Below the pieces are notes generated by a model. That model was not told where the DNA came from. It searched no databases and worked only from the letters and a program-made list of their open reading frames with translations. A DNA stretch of 7,133 bases from an uncultured Bacteroidales bacterium (lineage in GTDB: Bacteria; Bacteroidota; Bacteroidia; Bacteroidales; Lentimicrobiaceae), in the NCBI GenBank assembly GCA_937864935.1, contig CALMDN010000414.1:1-7133 (forward strand), given 5' to 3'. The translations under genes and the position numbers were made by a program. Below are positions 6,655 to 7,133 of the stretch, one piece after another. Position 1 is the first letter of the stretch. Every line of letters begins with the position of its first letter.

Positions 6655-7133
6655 TCAGTTGTGCTTCAGGCCGTATTTTTCGATTTTGGCGTTCAGGGTT
6701 GGTCGGGTAATGTCGAGGATTCTTGAGGCTTCCTGTTTGTTCCACCTGACACGGTCGAGCACCTTTTTAATGTGCACCTTCTCGATGTCGGCAATGGATT
6801 TCAGTTCGAAAGCTTCCCCATTGGCGCCTTCTGCAGGGCTCATCAGTACGATGTGTTCTTTTTCAAGCACATCGCTGCGTGTCATAATCATGGCCTGCAT
6901 CAGGGTATTTTCAAGTTCCCTGACGTTGCCCGGCCAGTCGTGATCAGAAAGCAGATCGATTACACCATCACCGATTTTGAGAATGCGTTTGTTCAGTTTC
7001 CGGTTCAGTTTCCCGATCAGGTGTTTCACCAGCTCACCGATGTCGTCTTTGCGGTTGCGCAGGGGAGGTAAGGCAATGGTGAAAACCTTCAGTCTGTAAT
7101 ACAATTCTTCACGGAATCTGCCGGATTTCACCA
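6655..7133 (-). CDS. Sigma-54-dependent transcriptional activator, C-terminal part (5' end outside window)
   Basis: This frame enters from the right edge and ends with TGA at 6655; about 159 C-terminal codons are seen. The visible start of the segment is the end of an AAA+ domain typical of NtrC-family activators: GRFREELYYRLKVF (4-17), then LPPLRNRKDDI (21-31). The sensor II motif WPGNVREL (66-73) carries the conserved arginine R71. A Fis-type helix-turn-helix covers roughly 113-158 (WNKQEASRILDITRPTLNAK), with close resemblance to DNA-binding ends of AtoC/ZraR-like regulators. The protein would open sigma-54 promoter complexes using ATP. The N-terminal sensor domain is outside the window, so the signal is unknown. 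The gene is convergent with mocA (39-bp gap, no clear terminator). E. coli has a sigma-54 activator gene, ygeV, in the corresponding cluster; whether this is its counterpart cannot be judged here. Confidence 0.9.
   Translation of the reverse strand, partial: VKSGRFREELYYRLKVFTIALPPLRNRKDDIGELVKHLIGKLNRKLNKRILKIGDGVIDLLSDHDWPGNVRELENTLMQAMIMTRSDVLEKEHIVLMSPAEGANGEAFELKSIADIEKVHIKKVLDRVRWNKQEASRILDITRPTLNAKIEKYGLKHN

Overview
The window most likely comes from a member of the Bacteroidota, probably an environmental or gut Bacteroidales-type anaerobe. The gene starts lack convincing Shine-Dalgarno sequences. The one clear promoter-like sequence, TACTTTTG, fits the Bacteroidota -7 consensus TAnnTTTG. 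An intergenic region carries a 7-bp direct-repeat array of a kind I associate from memory with this phylum and its relatives. This assignment is an inference from sequence style, not from a database match.

Layout. A minus-strand block occupies positions 1-5955 and is transcribed right to left. It contains ygfK (2731-5955), then after a 35-bp gap a 492-residue fold-type II PLP enzyme of unknown substrate (1217-2695), then a 254-bp repeat-rich spacer, then a threonine-synthase-like PLP enzyme (1-962) that runs off the left edge. On the plus strand, divergent from ygfK across a 63-bp promoter region, lies a MocA-type molybdenum cofactor cytidylyltransferase (6019-6615). Convergent with it, after 39 bp, is the C-terminal part of a sigma-54-dependent transcriptional activator on the minus strand (6655-7133), which runs off the right edge.

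How the genes may work together. In Escherichia coli, ygfK and mocA (ygfJ) lie in the chromosomal region that also holds xdhD, ygfM, ssnA, hyuA, ygeW, ygeX, ygeY and the sigma-54 activator gene ygeV. That region has been linked to selenate reduction and to anaerobic purine/urate breakdown. YgfK is a large iron-sulfur/FAD oxidoreductase. MocA matures the cytosine dinucleotide form of the molybdenum cofactor used by xanthine-dehydrogenase-family hydroxylases. The window therefore looks like one edge of an equivalent cluster, with the molybdenum hydroxylase, carbamoyltransferase and amidohydrolase genes expected outside it. The two PLP enzymes downstream of ygfK are the least understood part. They could handle amino-acid-like products of purine ring breakdown, as YgeX (diaminopropionate ammonia-lyase, also fold-type II) does in E. 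coli, but the sequence alone does not prove this.

The region between the two PLP genes (963-1216) has no gene. It holds a tandem array of RTKACGA-type heptamers interrupted by at least two other small repeat elements, one of which looks nested inside another with a 5-bp duplication.
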